From a virus, in IMG/VR virus record IMGVR_UViG_3300017769_000020, positions 1-50,660 of that record: DNA of 50,660 nucleotides; one strand, written 5' to 3'. Under the pieces are notes generated by a model that was not told the origin of the DNA, ran no database searches, and worked only from the letters and a program-made list of their open reading frames with translations. This document shows positions 1 through 8,505 of this stretch, in pieces. Made by a program: the position numbers and the translations under genes. How positions within the stretch are numbered: position 1 is the first letter of the stretch; every line of letters begins with the position of its first letter.

Positions 1-2202
1 AACGCAGACTTACTAGATGGTATGACAACTGCGACTGCTGCAACAGTCTCTACAGTTGTAAATCGTGACTCATCTGGTGACTTTGCTGCTAATCAAATCA
101 CTGCTGCTAGTGCTACAGGATCTGGTGCAGGTTTCTTAGGTAACGCTTCTACTGCTGATGCATGGAAGACTGCTAGAACATTTACCCTCAACGGTGTTGT
201 TCAAGGTTCTGTATCTGTAGATGGTAGTTCTGCCCCAACAATCACAACAACATTCGTTGATGCTGATAGCACTGGTCTTGCTGCTATGTCTGGAACTGGT
301 TATGTCGTAAGGACAGGAACTGGAACCTATGCACAGAGAACATTTGCTGTTACAGCGTCGTCAGGTATTACACTTACTAATGCCGATGGTGTTGCAGGTA
401 ACACTACGATCAACGTTGCTTCATCAGCATCTAACTCTTCTAATAACCTTGTAATCAGAGACGCATCTGGTAACTTTGCTGCAGGAACTATCACTGCAAA
501 CCTTACTGGTCAAGTATCTGATATCAGCAACCATAACACTGGTGATCTTACTGAAGGATCTAACCTATACTACACTGACGAAAGAGTTGACGATAGAGTC
601 AATGCTCTTATCATTGCAGGAACTGGTATCACTAAGGCATATAATGACACTGCAAACACATATACACTGACCGTAACTCAAGCAGACATTGATACTGATA
701 ATGTAACTGAAGGATCATCTAATCTCTTTACTACTGCTGCAAGAACTAGAACTCACTTTACCTACGGAACTGGTATTACTCATAGTTCTGGAACTTTATC
801 AGTAACTCAAGCAGATATTAATACAGACAATGTAACTGAAGGATCGACCAACCTGTTCACCACTGCTGCTCGATCAAGGACACACTTTACCTACGGAACA
901 GGTATCGAATTGTCTGGTAGTGGTGAACTTTCTGTTACTCAAGCAGATATCAACACTGGCAATATCACTGAAGGATCTAATCTCTTCTATACTAATGCTA
1001 GGTTTGATACCCAGTTAGCAACTAAGGACACTGCTGATCTTGCAGAGGGCACCAACCTCTACTTCACTAACGCTCGTGCTGATGCTAGGGCAGATTTAAG
1101 AATTGCTGCTGCTGATACAGATAATTTATCAGAAGGTTCTTCCAACCTATACTTCACTAATGCTAGGGCAGACGCTAGAATCGCTGCTGCATCTACAAGT
1201 GACCTATCAGAAGGAACTAACTTATACTATACAAATGCAAGAGCAGATGCAAGAATTGCTGCTGCATCTACTAGTGATCTTAGTGAGGGTACAAACCTTT
1301 ACTACACAAATGCTCGTGCTGATGCAAGGGTTGCTGCTGCTACTGGTGCAAACCTTGATCTTTCTAGCAAGAGTACAACTAACCTTGCTGAAGGAACTAA
1401 TCAATATTATACAGAAGCAAGAGTTCAAGCAAAACTTGACAATGCATTTGAACAGTTAAGTGCAATGTTAAACAACCTTGCTACAACAACTACACTCACA
1501 CTAGCACTTAGTGGAGATCCAACACCTGGTGCAGTTGTTACAACAGGAGTCAGTGTTGGTGGTGGCGGGGGATTCACAGGAGCAACAGGAGTCGCAACTT
1601 CTGGTGGAACTGGATCTAGTTTGACTGTTGATACTACAGTTGATGCTGATGGAAACATCACTGCTGCTGCAGTAAACGCAGGCGGTTCTGGATATCTAAT
1701 CACAGACACCGTTACAATCACCAATGCCAATGCAGGTAAAGTGTTATCACTTAACTTGGCATCCTTGGCAGGTGGATCAAATTATGTTACAGGAACTGCT
1801 CTAGCAACGACTGGAGGTTCTGGATCTGCAAGTTTGGTGGTAAATATTACTGCATCTGCAGGTGCGATTACCAACGTTACTATCAATGACGGTGGAACTG
1901 GTTATGCTGTTGGTGAGACAATCACTATTGTTCAACCAACTGGTCTTGATGGATCAAACCCAGGATCAGGTGGTACAGTGAATACTGCTACCGTTGCAAC
2001 CAATGCAACTCTAACTCTTACTGATATCACAACGATGGAAGTTGGAGCAACAGTTACTGGTGCTACTTCTGGTACTACTGGAGTTATAACCGCTATCGGT
2101 ACTAACTCAGTAACACTTGATAATGTTGACGGATTCTACAAAAAAGGAGAAGTCGTCAGTGCTAATGATGTTACTACTTTGACAATATCCTCATTCAGTT
2201 AA
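1..2202 (+). CDS. Repeat-rich virion/tail-fibre-like structural protein (5' end cut off)
   Basis: The reading frame is open from base 1, so the gene begins upstream of the window; the first in-frame ATG is at 22. The protein is Thr/Ser/Gly/Ala-rich with almost no Cys or Trp, as in fibrous virion proteins. Three parts are visible: an N-terminal beta-rich part to about residue 180, a central array of about 20-residue repeats of the type TEGSNLYYTNARADARI, and a Gly-rich C-terminal part with recurring GGSGY/GGTGY...VGETITI units. It lies directly upstream of gp13, where cyanophages carry baseplate or fibre structural genes. The function as a tail fibre or other surface protein is inferred from composition and position; no enzymatic motif is visible. 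Confidence 0.75.
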   Translation, partial: NADLLDGMTTATAATVSTVVNRDSSGDFAANQITAASATGSGAGFLGNASTADAWKTARTFTLNGVVQGSVSVDGSSAPTITTTFVDADSTGLAAMSGTGYVVRTGTGTYAQRTFAVTASSGITLTNADGVAGNTTINVASSASNSSNNLVIRDASGNFAAGTITANLTGQVSDISNHNTGDLTEGSNLYYTDERVDDRVNALIIAGTGITKAYNDTANTYTLTVTQADIDTDNVTEGSSNLFTTAARTRTHFTYGTGITHSSGTLSVTQADINTDNVTEGSTNLFTTAARSRTHFTYGTGIELSGSGELSVTQADINTGNITEGSNLFYTNARFDTQLATKDTADLAEGTNLYFTNARADARADLRIAAADTDNLSEGSSNLYFTNARADARIAAASTSDLSEGTNLYYTNARADARIAAASTSDLSEGTNLYYTNARADARVAAATGANLDLSSKSTTNLAEGTNQYYTEARVQAKLDNAFEQLSAMLNNLATTTTLTLALSGDPTPGAVVTTGVSVGGGGGFTGATGVATSGGTGSSLTVDTTVDADGNITAAAVNAGGSGYLITDTVTITNANAGKVLSLNLASLAGGSNYVTGTALATTGGSGSASLVVNITASAGAITNVTINDGGTGYAVGETITIVQPTGLDGSNPGSGGTVNTATVATNATLTLTDITTMEVGATVTGATSGTTGVITAIGTNSVTLDNVDGFYKKGEVVSANDVTTLTISSFS
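541..1435 (+). repeat. Tandem coding repeats (TEGSNLYYTNARADARI type)
   Basis: About a dozen imperfect in-frame copies of an 18-30 codon unit with the core TEGxNLYYTxARxDAR occur inside the structural gene. Unit lengths differ: early copies are spaced by AGTGIT...VTQADI linkers, while later copies are close-packed. Synonymous codons differ between copies, so the protein repeat is better conserved than the DNA repeat. This suggests selection on the protein fold rather than recent slippage. Confidence 0.85.
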
Positions 2203-2208
2203 TAAAAA

Positions 2209-3015
2209 ATGTCTGCTACTAGACCCGCAAGTAAAACCGAATTAAAGAACTATGCTCTTCGTAGATTAGGATATCCTACGATAGACATCAACGTTGCGAC
2301 TGAACAACTTGATGATCTAATCGAAGAAGCAATTGATTATTACCAAGAGTATCACTACAATGGTAGTTATAAAACCTTCATGAAAATTGAGGTTACTGAT
2401 GCTATCAAGACTGCAGCACAAGGAAATACACAAGCAGGTTCTTCGGCATGGTATGAGCAAGATAATTATGTTGATCTACCACCTGGAACTTTAGGTGTAA
2501 ACCATGTATATTCTCAGATCGGTGCATCAAGTATCGTTCCTGGAAATATCTTTAACATTAAGTATCAAATCTTTTTGAATGACATCTATGCTATGACGCA
2601 TGGTCACATTCTACATTACTTCTTAACTTCACAGTATCTTGAAACTCTTGACTGGGTAACTAACTCACAAAGAGATCGTAGAGTAAGATTTAATGAACAT
2701 CAAGGTAGATTATATCTTGATATGGATTGGGGAGACATGACAGCAGGTGACTTCTTATTAGTTGAATGCACTCTTAGACAAGATCCAGTTACATTCACAA
2801 GCATGTTTAATGACAACTGGTTGAAGGATTATGTTGAAGCATTATTCCAACAGCAGTGGGGAAGAAACCTAAGTAAGTATGATGGTATTCAAATGCTAGG
2901 TGGTGTCACCTTAAATGGTAGACAAATCTTAGATGATGCTAGTAAGTTCAAGACAGATCTTGAAGAAACACTTCGCTCAACTTATGAACTTCCACCTTTA
3001 GACTTGGTAGGGTAA
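2209..3015 (+). CDS. gp13: Neck protein gp13
   Basis: T4 gp13-type head completion/neck protein (268 aa; T4 gp13 is about 309 aa). In T4, gp13 and gp14 form the neck that seals the filled head and accepts the tail. The N-terminus starts with a helix (TELKNYALRRLGYPTIDI) followed by a conserved acidic patch, DDLIEEAIDYYQEYHYNG, which is characteristic of cyanophage gp13. It starts 7 bases after the upstream structural gene and is followed within 6 bases by gp14, in the same order as T4. Late expression is expected with the other structural genes. No irregularity is visible. Confidence 0.9.
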   Translation: MSATRPASKTELKNYALRRLGYPTIDINVATEQLDDLIEEAIDYYQEYHYNGSYKTFMKIEVTDAIKTAAQGNTQAGSSAWYEQDNYVDLPPGTLGVNHVYSQIGASSIVPGNIFNIKYQIFLNDIYAMTHGHILHYFLTSQYLETLDWVTNSQRDRRVRFNEHQGRLYLDMDWGDMTAGDFLLVECTLRQDPVTFTSMFNDNWLKDYVEALFQQQWGRNLSKYDGIQMLGGVTLNGRQILDDASKFKTDLEETLRSTYELPPLDLVG

Positions 3016-3021
3016 ACCGTA

Positions 3022-3948
3022 ATGGCAATTTCCAACACTCCCGCACAGGATTATGTACAATCGGACTATAGCAACAGTGCAAGACTGAATATTAACGGTT
3101 CTGCTCAAGAGCAAAAGTTCATCGAAAACCTTATTGTAGAAACTATTGAGATTTATGGGCAAGACATTTACTATGTTCCGAGAACGCTTGTCAACCGTGA
3201 TTCGGTCTTTGGAGAAGACTCGGATTCAAAATTTGAAAGCGCGAAACCTATTAGAGCATACGTCAATAATGTTGAAGGATGGGAAGGACAAGGTGAGTTA
3301 CTTAGCAAATTTGGAATCCGTATCGAAGACAAGACAACTTTTATATTCTCCCGTGAGAAATTTAAAACTGCTGTTGACGACAGTACGGTCCTTAACGTCG
3401 AAGGACGACCGAACGAAGGGGACTTAATCTGGTTTCCAGTAACTAAACACTTATTCTCAATCCAGTTTGTAGAAGCAGAGAAACCTTTCTATCAATTAGG
3501 AAAAGGATATGTTTGGGAATGTCAATGTGAACTATTCGAGTACAGCGACGAGGAAATCAATACTGGTATTGCAGATCTCGATGCTGTAGAAACTGCATTC
3601 GCAAATGCGATTACAGTTGGTCTTGTAGCAGGAGGTTCTGGTACATTTACAGCAGGTGAGACTATCACTGGTGGAACATCAAATGTAACTGCAGAGGTTA
3701 AGTCCTTTGACTCTGGTACTAGGACATTGATCGTAATCAACAGATCAGGCACCTTCCAGGTCCCTGAGACGGTCACTGGTGGCACTTCTAGTGCATCTTG
3801 GACAACTGCTACATATAATACGATTCAAAATGTCAACTCAGAGTTCGACCAGAACAACGACTTTGAGACTTTAGATAATGACATCATCGACTTTACCGAA
3901 TCAAATCCATTTGGTTCAGTCGGATCTACTACTGATACTACAATCTAA
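3022..3948 (+). CDS. gp14: Neck protein gp14 with a beta-module insertion
   Basis: T4 gp14-type neck protein, recognised from its conserved start (IVETIEIYGQDIYYVPRTLV), the FGIRIEDKTTFIFSREKF segment and its place after gp13. At 308 aa it is longer than T4 gp14 (about 256 aa). The extra length is explained by residues about 198-262, which hold two copies of a Gly/Thr-rich unit (FTAGETITGGTS and FQVPETVTGGTS) between the conserved WECQCELFEYSDEEI and the C-terminal DNDIIDFTESNPFG. The insert resembles beta-sandwich modules of virion surfaces and is probably displayed outside the neck (inference). The stop codon overlaps the gp15 start. Confidence 0.9.
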   Translation: MAISNTPAQDYVQSDYSNSARLNINGSAQEQKFIENLIVETIEIYGQDIYYVPRTLVNRDSVFGEDSDSKFESAKPIRAYVNNVEGWEGQGELLSKFGIRIEDKTTFIFSREKFKTAVDDSTVLNVEGRPNEGDLIWFPVTKHLFSIQFVEAEKPFYQLGKGYVWECQCELFEYSDEEINTGIADLDAVETAFANAITVGLVAGGSGTFTAGETITGGTSNVTAEVKSFDSGTRTLIVINRSGTFQVPETVTGGTSSASWTTATYNTIQNVNSEFDQNNDFETLDNDIIDFTESNPFGSVGSTTDTTI

Positions 3949-4982
3949 TGTTAGGAAATTATTCATACCACGAAATATTCAGAAAGACTATTGTTGCGTT
4001 TGGTACGCTATTCAACAATATCGAACTTCGTCGTCAAGATGAAGTGATGAAGGTGCCTTTGGCATATGGACCAAAAGATAAGTTCTTAGCACGTCTAGAC
4101 CAAGTACCCGATCCTACAAACAAACGGGTATCAATTACCTTACCCCGTATTGGTTTTGAGATCACTGGTATCACCTACGATTCTTCTAGAAAGGTAGCAC
4201 CAACACAGAAAATTAAAATTGCAAGTACTACAGCATCAAAGAATAAAAATACTTTCATGCCTGTCCCATATAATATTGGATTTGAGTTAGCAATCATCTC
4301 TAAGAATCAGGAAGATGGATTGCAAATTATCGAACAAATTCTACCAGTATTTCAACCTCATTATAATCTTGCAGTTAAGTTACTGCCCGAAATGAGTGAG
4401 ATCAGAGATATCCCTGTTGTGTTAAACGATATTGATTATGAAGATTCATATGAGGGAGACTTCTCTACCCGTAGAGCAATCATTTATACTTTACAATTTA
4501 CTGCAAAGACATACTTATACGGACCTGTTACATCAGCATCGACTATCAAGAAGTCTACTCTCGAATACTATTCAAGTACAGATGTCAACAAAGCACCAAG
4601 AGAAGTACGTTATCAAGCAACACCTATATCCTTACAGGATAGAGATGGAACTGTTGTTACTACTCTTTCTGCTGCTACAGATACAGATGATAATCTAATA
4701 GCAGTTGCTGATGCTAGTGGTATCGCTAAGTTCGATCACATCTATGTTGATACTGAACTTATGAGAGTTAGTAAGAAATCTGGTAACAATCTCACAGTAA
4801 TTAGAGCACATGAAGGAACTGCTGGTGCAGCACACACTTCTGGTTCTAGTGTATTCTTAGTCAATCAAGCAGATGCTGATCTCCTAGATAGTGACGACGA
4901 CTTTGGTTTCGGTGAAATGAAGTCAGAGTTTACAGATAATAAGAAACGAAACTTCGTAAGTGGTAATGATGAGGCAATTTAA
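3948..4982 (+). CDS. gp15: Tail terminator / sheath stabiliser gp15
   Basis: T4 gp15 homologue, the proximal tail-sheath stabilisation protein that caps the finished tail and joins it to the neck. The start MLGNYSYHEIFRKTIVAFGTLFNNI is typical, and the ATG overlaps the gp14 stop. Length is 344 aa against about 272 in T4. Residues about 228-305 form an added domain with the pattern DTELMRVSKKSGNNLTV followed by HEGTAGAAHTSGSSV, a module common in other phage structural proteins. The very acidic C-terminus is followed by gp16, whose ATG overlaps the stop. Confidence 0.9.
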   Translation: MLGNYSYHEIFRKTIVAFGTLFNNIELRRQDEVMKVPLAYGPKDKFLARLDQVPDPTNKRVSITLPRIGFEITGITYDSSRKVAPTQKIKIASTTASKNKNTFMPVPYNIGFELAIISKNQEDGLQIIEQILPVFQPHYNLAVKLLPEMSEIRDIPVVLNDIDYEDSYEGDFSTRRAIIYTLQFTAKTYLYGPVTSASTIKKSTLEYYSSTDVNKAPREVRYQATPISLQDRDGTVVTTLSAATDTDDNLIAVADASGIAKFDHIYVDTELMRVSKKSGNNLTVIRAHEGTAGAAHTSGSSVFLVNQADADLLDSDDDFGFGEMKSEFTDNKKRNFVSGNDEAI

Positions 4983-5410
4983 TGGCAGATCCCTTCAGTG
5001 GTTTGAATGAAACGTTCGGAGCAGAACCCTCTGAACTACAGAAACATGTTGAAAATGTAAAACCAACTCTTAAGAAAACAGATTCTCAAGATGTAAAGCA
5101 GGACTATGAAATTAGTCGTGCTCAACTACATAATCTTGTAATGAAAGGACAGGAGGCAGTAGATGGAATACTTGATGTGGCACGAGCGTCAGATCATCCT
5201 CGTGCTTATGAGGTGGCAGGGCAACTCATCAAGAATGTGGGAGATGTAGCAGACAAGTTAATTGATCTTCAAAAAAAGATGAAAGAACTTGATGATGATC
5301 AAACTAAGATTACAAACAATACTACTAATGCCTTGTTCGTTGGTAGCACTGCTGAGTTACAGAAAATGTTAAAGCAGCAAAAAGAGATAAATAAAAAGGA
5401 CACGAAATAA
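4982..5410 (+). CDS. gp16: Terminase small subunit gp16
   Basis: T4 gp16-type small terminase (142 aa; T4 164 aa), which binds DNA and stimulates the ATPase and nuclease of gp17 during packaging. The sequence is almost wholly helical and charged. Its centre, YEISRAQLHNLVMKGQEAVD, and ARASDHPRAYEVAGQLIKNV match the conserved core of this family. The C-terminal coiled coil ends in a Lys-rich tail. In T4 gp16 and gp17 are adjacent; here gp17 begins 5.8 kb downstream with accessory genes between them. Confidence 0.9.
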   Translation: MADPFSGLNETFGAEPSELQKHVENVKPTLKKTDSQDVKQDYEISRAQLHNLVMKGQEAVDGILDVARASDHPRAYEVAGQLIKNVGDVADKLIDLQKKMKELDDDQTKITNNTTNALFVGSTAELQKMLKQQKEINKKDTK

Positions 5411-5422
5411 CACGACACGACA

Positions 5423-5962
5423 ATGCCCGTATTAAAAGTATTGAGTACTAACGCTATTGCAGGATCTGCAACTGAATATCAAGTAGTACAAACAGGATAT
5501 TATAGAGTGCTTGCCACTGCTGCAGCATCTACAGTATCATTTAATGGTGGACCTGCTATCACACTGGTACAAAACGAAGCACTCCTCCTTAAATCAGGAG
5601 CAAAACCTGGTCAAGCAAGAATTACTAAAGCAGTAGATGATAGTACTGCTGATTATCAACTTGGAGTTAACCTTGGTGAGATGACAAATACTCATCCATT
5701 CTCTGTTGATGATTTCATCGCTGTAGAAGATGATTCTACATCTCCTGCAATCAACTCAAACTTCCTATCTGCAGGAACAGTAGGTAAGAAAGTTACTGCT
5801 GTAACTCCTAACAGTATTAGTACTGATGTTGATTCATCTAGTGCACCTGCTGATTACAGTTACGCATACTCTGGTAAGCAAGCAGTGGTAAAGCGTGCAG
5901 TTGGAATCACTGCAGGTTCTGGCGCAATCGTCGTTGAGGAAATCCAAGTAGTCGGAGGTTAA
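5423..5962 (+). CDS. Conserved cyanophage protein, probably virion-associated
   Basis: 179 aa, Ala/Ser/Thr/Val-rich, no Cys or Trp, predicted mostly beta. The pattern resembles small capsid decoration or head-fibre proteins: short strands separated by Gly/Asn turns (TVSFNGGPAITLVQNEALLL) and a C-terminal strand pair ending AIVVEEIQVVGG. It sits immediately after gp16 and ends 1 base before the next gene, so it is probably transcribed with the late genes. No enzymatic motif is visible; the structural role is inferred from composition and position. Confidence 0.7.
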   Translation: MPVLKVLSTNAIAGSATEYQVVQTGYYRVLATAAASTVSFNGGPAITLVQNEALLLKSGAKPGQARITKAVDDSTADYQLGVNLGEMTNTHPFSVDDFIAVEDDSTSPAINSNFLSAGTVGKKVTAVTPNSISTDVDSSSAPADYSYAYSGKQAVVKRAVGITAGSGAIVVEEIQVVGG

Positions 5963-5963
5963 C

Positions 5964-6629
5964 GTGGCAACGGTTAATCAAGAGGCAGAACGTATTGTTC
6001 GTGGAATGAAAAAGAACCAACATAGGTTCAAAAAACTCTACGGAAAACGTGACAAAGAAGTTATGTACGCTACTGCAAACAAACTTGCACAAAAAGAACA
6101 ATTGAAAGTTATGTATTACAAAGATTTTATTAACATTGTAGAAGGTAATCCCACTACTAGAATGCTAACCAAGTCTAAGACACAACAGACTGGAAACATT
6201 TCTGCTGACAGAGGAACCGATGAAAAGAAAAATAGAGCAAGTAGAAAAGGACTTGAGAAAGACCTTAAAAAGAAAGGCATCGGTTACAAAAAGGGTGTCG
6301 GTGAGTATAAATATTCCTCAGGCGAAGGCACAGGACGTGAGGTTTCATACCAAACAAGTCCTGGCAAAGGAATGTCGAAGCGTCGTTTCGGCAAAGTCAT
6401 GCGTCGTCTCGGTAGAAAGCATGGTCAGGAATCTGTAATCACTAAAGATAAGGACAAACCTGCAAGACTGCATGATACCGAATCTAAGAAGGGTAAAGAA
6501 TATAAGTCTTTCGCTTTAGGTAAATCTAAGGCAGGAAAGAATCCTTCTGGTCAAGGAGAAACTTCTGGAACTAAAGTCAGAAGTGGAAAACTTGGAAAAA
6601 CTAACAAACCTGCAATGCATTATAACTAA
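5964..6629 (+). CDS. Basic Lys/Gly-rich conserved protein (GTG start)
   Basis: 221 aa, strongly basic. The GTG start is supported by GGAGG at 5954-5958, five bases upstream. An N-terminal helical part (to about residue 55) is followed by a region with the layout NRASRKGLEKDLKKKGIGY, GREVSYQTSP and RRLGRKHGQESVI. That order of motifs faintly recalls DUF3293 proteins, but I regard the match as unproven. The C-terminal 60 residues are low-complexity Lys/Gly/Ser. It could bind nucleic acid or be packaged with DNA; function is unknown. The next gene starts 2 bases downstream. Confidence 0.7.
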   Translation: MATVNQEAERIVRGMKKNQHRFKKLYGKRDKEVMYATANKLAQKEQLKVMYYKDFINIVEGNPTTRMLTKSKTQQTGNISADRGTDEKKNRASRKGLEKDLKKKGIGYKKGVGEYKYSSGEGTGREVSYQTSPGKGMSKRRFGKVMRRLGRKHGQESVITKDKDKPARLHDTESKKGKEYKSFALGKSKAGKNPSGQGETSGTKVRSGKLGKTNKPAMHYN

Positions 6630-6631
6630 TC

Positions 6632-7948
6632 ATGAAATGTGCACCTGCCACTAAAGGAGAAAAAAGATACTGCAGACTATGCAGTAAGAAAGAAACACGC
6701 AATCAGTGTGCCTATGGTGGTAGGATGTGGGATAGATACGCAGTAAAAGATGCATCTAAAGAAGAAACAGAATCAGCAGCAGAAGAATCAGGTATCACTA
6801 ATGGGTCTTCTGAAGGAGGCGAAGGAGTCTCCGAAGGCACGAAGAGTGGTGATAGTTCTTTGCGTGACTGGTTTTCTAAGAGTCGCTCTAGTGATGGGAA
6901 GCCTGGTTGGGTTCAACTCGGTGGTAAATACGCAGGGAAACCCTGTGCCAAACAACCTGGACAGACAACAAAACCTAAATGCGGTTCCAGTAAAATGAAA
7001 AAGAACCTAAATAAAGATGAGGAAGACTCAGCGTTTCGTCGCAAACAAAAGCAAGATCCTAACCCAAACAGAAAAGGAAAAGCAATTAACGTGAAAACAG
7101 AATCTACACAAATACATGAAGGCGAAAAAGACGCATGTTACACTAAAGTAAAATCTCGTTATTCAGTTTGGCCAAGTGCTTATGCAAGCGGTGCACTTGT
7201 CAAATGCCGAAAAGTTGGTGCAAAGAATTGGGGAAACAAGAGTAAGAAAGAAGAGTTTGAAGGACTCAAAACTTTCTCTGAGTTTCAAGCAGAATGTTGG
7301 AAGACACACAAAAAAGTTGGTATGAAAATGAAGGGTGGTAAGTTAGTACCTGACTGTCGCCCTAAGAATGAAGAAGTTCAAGTTGATGAAGCAAAGGTAG
7401 ATAAAGGACGTAGCGATTACGGTAAAGCATCTATCAGAAACTACAGGAGAAGTGGACCTGGACATGATGATCCTGGTATGTTTGACCCTGAAGGTAAAAG
7501 GGGAAAGACTATCGAGAAACGTAGAGAAGAGCACAAAGCACGTCGTGGTGTGAAAGGTGCTAAGGTCCCTGCATATAAGAGAGAAGAAACTTCCTTTGAA
7601 GAAGCGAAAAAGTGTTGGAAAGGTTATGAGAAAAAAGGCACTCAAAAACTTTTTGGTAAAACGTACAACCGCTGCGCTAAAAAAGAGGAGACATCACATG
7701 TCGAAGAAGGAGCAGCATGGACAAAAAAATCAGGAAAGAACTCCGAAGGAGGACTTAACGAAAAAGGACGAAAGTCTTATGAAAAGGAAAATCCAGGATC
7801 TGACCTTAAAGCACCTTCAAAAAAGGTTGGAAATCCCAGACGGGCATCCTTCTGTGCAAGAATGAAAGGTATGAGAAAGAGACAGAAACCATCTAATAAT
7901 ACAGGCGACGATAGACTATCTAAGTCACTACGAGCATGGAATTGCTAA
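6632..7948 (+). CDS. Polymodular two-Cys protein (DUF5872/DUF6321-like modules)
   Basis: 438 aa, basic, built from short modules that each hold two cysteines. In order: an N-terminal knuckle with C3, C14, C17 and C26; a DUF5872-like segment (about 75-125) with RDWFSKSRSSDGKPGW and a KPCAK...KPKCGSSKM pair; a segment CYTKVKSRYSVWPSAYASG...VKCRK (about 168-190); CWKTHKK...VPDC (about 220-242); CWKGYEKKG...YNRC (about 327-347); and a C-terminal DUF6321-like end with GNPRRASFCARMKGM and a final Cys. Such modules occur scattered in marine phages and some giant viruses. The linkers are acidic/Ser-rich or Lys-rich. Function is unknown; metal or nucleic acid binding is a guess. Confidence 0.75.
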   Translation: MKCAPATKGEKRYCRLCSKKETRNQCAYGGRMWDRYAVKDASKEETESAAEESGITNGSSEGGEGVSEGTKSGDSSLRDWFSKSRSSDGKPGWVQLGGKYAGKPCAKQPGQTTKPKCGSSKMKKNLNKDEEDSAFRRKQKQDPNPNRKGKAINVKTESTQIHEGEKDACYTKVKSRYSVWPSAYASGALVKCRKVGAKNWGNKSKKEEFEGLKTFSEFQAECWKTHKKVGMKMKGGKLVPDCRPKNEEVQVDEAKVDKGRSDYGKASIRNYRRSGPGHDDPGMFDPEGKRGKTIEKRREEHKARRGVKGAKVPAYKREETSFEEAKKCWKGYEKKGTQKLFGKTYNRCAKKEETSHVEEGAAWTKKSGKNSEGGLNEKGRKSYEKENPGSDLKAPSKKVGNPRRASFCARMKGMRKRQKPSNNTGDDRLSKSLRAWNC

Positions 7949-8073
7949 AACGTTTTCTTGCATGGGATAGAGACCTTGCTAAGAAATGGCAGAAGAAACT
8001 TAAATTATCTGACTATCAAATGCTTTGGTTAGCATTTGCTAAAGGGTTGCTCATAGGAGCAATCTTGCTATAA
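7936..8073 (+). CDS. Small single-span membrane protein (45 aa)
   Basis: The ATG at 7936 lies within the last 13 bases of the preceding gene. The peptide has a basic amphipathic first half (LLKRFLAWDRDLAKKWQKK) and ends in a hydrophobic helix, LWLAFAKGLLIGAILL. The overlap and codon use resemble other tiny genes in this genome. It could be a small inner-membrane protein; function unknown. Confidence 0.55.
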   Translation: MELLKRFLAWDRDLAKKWQKKLKLSDYQMLWLAFAKGLLIGAILL

Positions 8074-8108
8074 TTAATAAATAATACTATAACAACGCAT
8101 ATCAATTT

Positions 8109-8354
8109 ATGGACTCTTTCAGTGCAAAAGAGTGTCCCCAGTGTAATGCCAAATGGATGGGTGAACAACTCTACTGGTCAACTGGAGCAGAAGGATGCCC
8201 TCATGATCTAGCAGGTCTAGTGTGCAATGACTATGGTGATGAAAGATGCATCAACCCATGCAAAGGTTCTACAAGCGGACAGACATGGGAATTTCGTCGT
8301 GGAATGATTGCAGGATTGATGCAAGAACATGACAGGAAATCCGAACAAGACTAA
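8109..8354 (+). CDS. Small Cys-rich protein
   Basis: 81 aa with seven cysteines, including CPQC near the N-terminus, GCPHD, and CINPC further on, so a zinc-binding fold is plausible. The C-terminal part (WEFRRGMIAGLMQEHDRK) is helical and soluble. It sits alone between an AT-rich spacer containing an AATAAATAA stretch (near 8076) and a late promoter-like site. Function unknown. Confidence 0.65.
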   Translation: MDSFSAKECPQCNAKWMGEQLYWSTGAEGCPHDLAGLVCNDYGDERCINPCKGSTSGQTWEFRRGMIAGLMQEHDRKSEQD

Positions 8355-8375
8355 GTGTAAATACTCAATTTACTT

Positions 8376-8383
8376 TATAAATA
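8376..8383 (+). promoter_or_regulatory. Late promoter-like TATAAATA upstream of ptoX
   Basis: An exact match to the T4 late -10 element TATAAATA, located 27 bases before the first possible start (GTG 8410) and 119 bases before ptoX. No host-type -35/TATAAT pair is seen here. This suggests the ptoX block is transcribed, at least partly, in the gp55-dependent late phase. Confidence 0.55.
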
Positions 8384-8409
8384 GTTACGTCATTTGAACA
8401 TTTGAAACA

Positions 8410-8505
8410 GTGGAAAGACATACAATTGTATCAGCAAGTATCATCTTTGGTATCATTGGGATTTCTCTAGTTAAACTAGTACCACTAGCATACGCGATTG
8501 GATGA
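8410..8505 (+). CDS. Tiny hydrophobic ORF before ptoX (31 aa)
   Basis: GTG start, one hydrophobic helix (IVSASIIFGIIGISLVKLV) and a stop that overlaps the ptoX ATG in an ATGA arrangement typical of translationally coupled genes. There is no clear Shine-Dalgarno sequence. It could be a small membrane peptide or only a leader coupling translation into ptoX. Confidence 0.4.
   Translation: MERHTIVSASIIFGIIGISLVKLVPLAYAIG

Noticed and set aside
1103-1730. Several ORFs in other frames and on the opposite strand inside the fibre-like gene
   Set aside because: They are by-products of the repeats (Leu/Cys/Ser-rich translations of the same DNA) and follow the repeat period.
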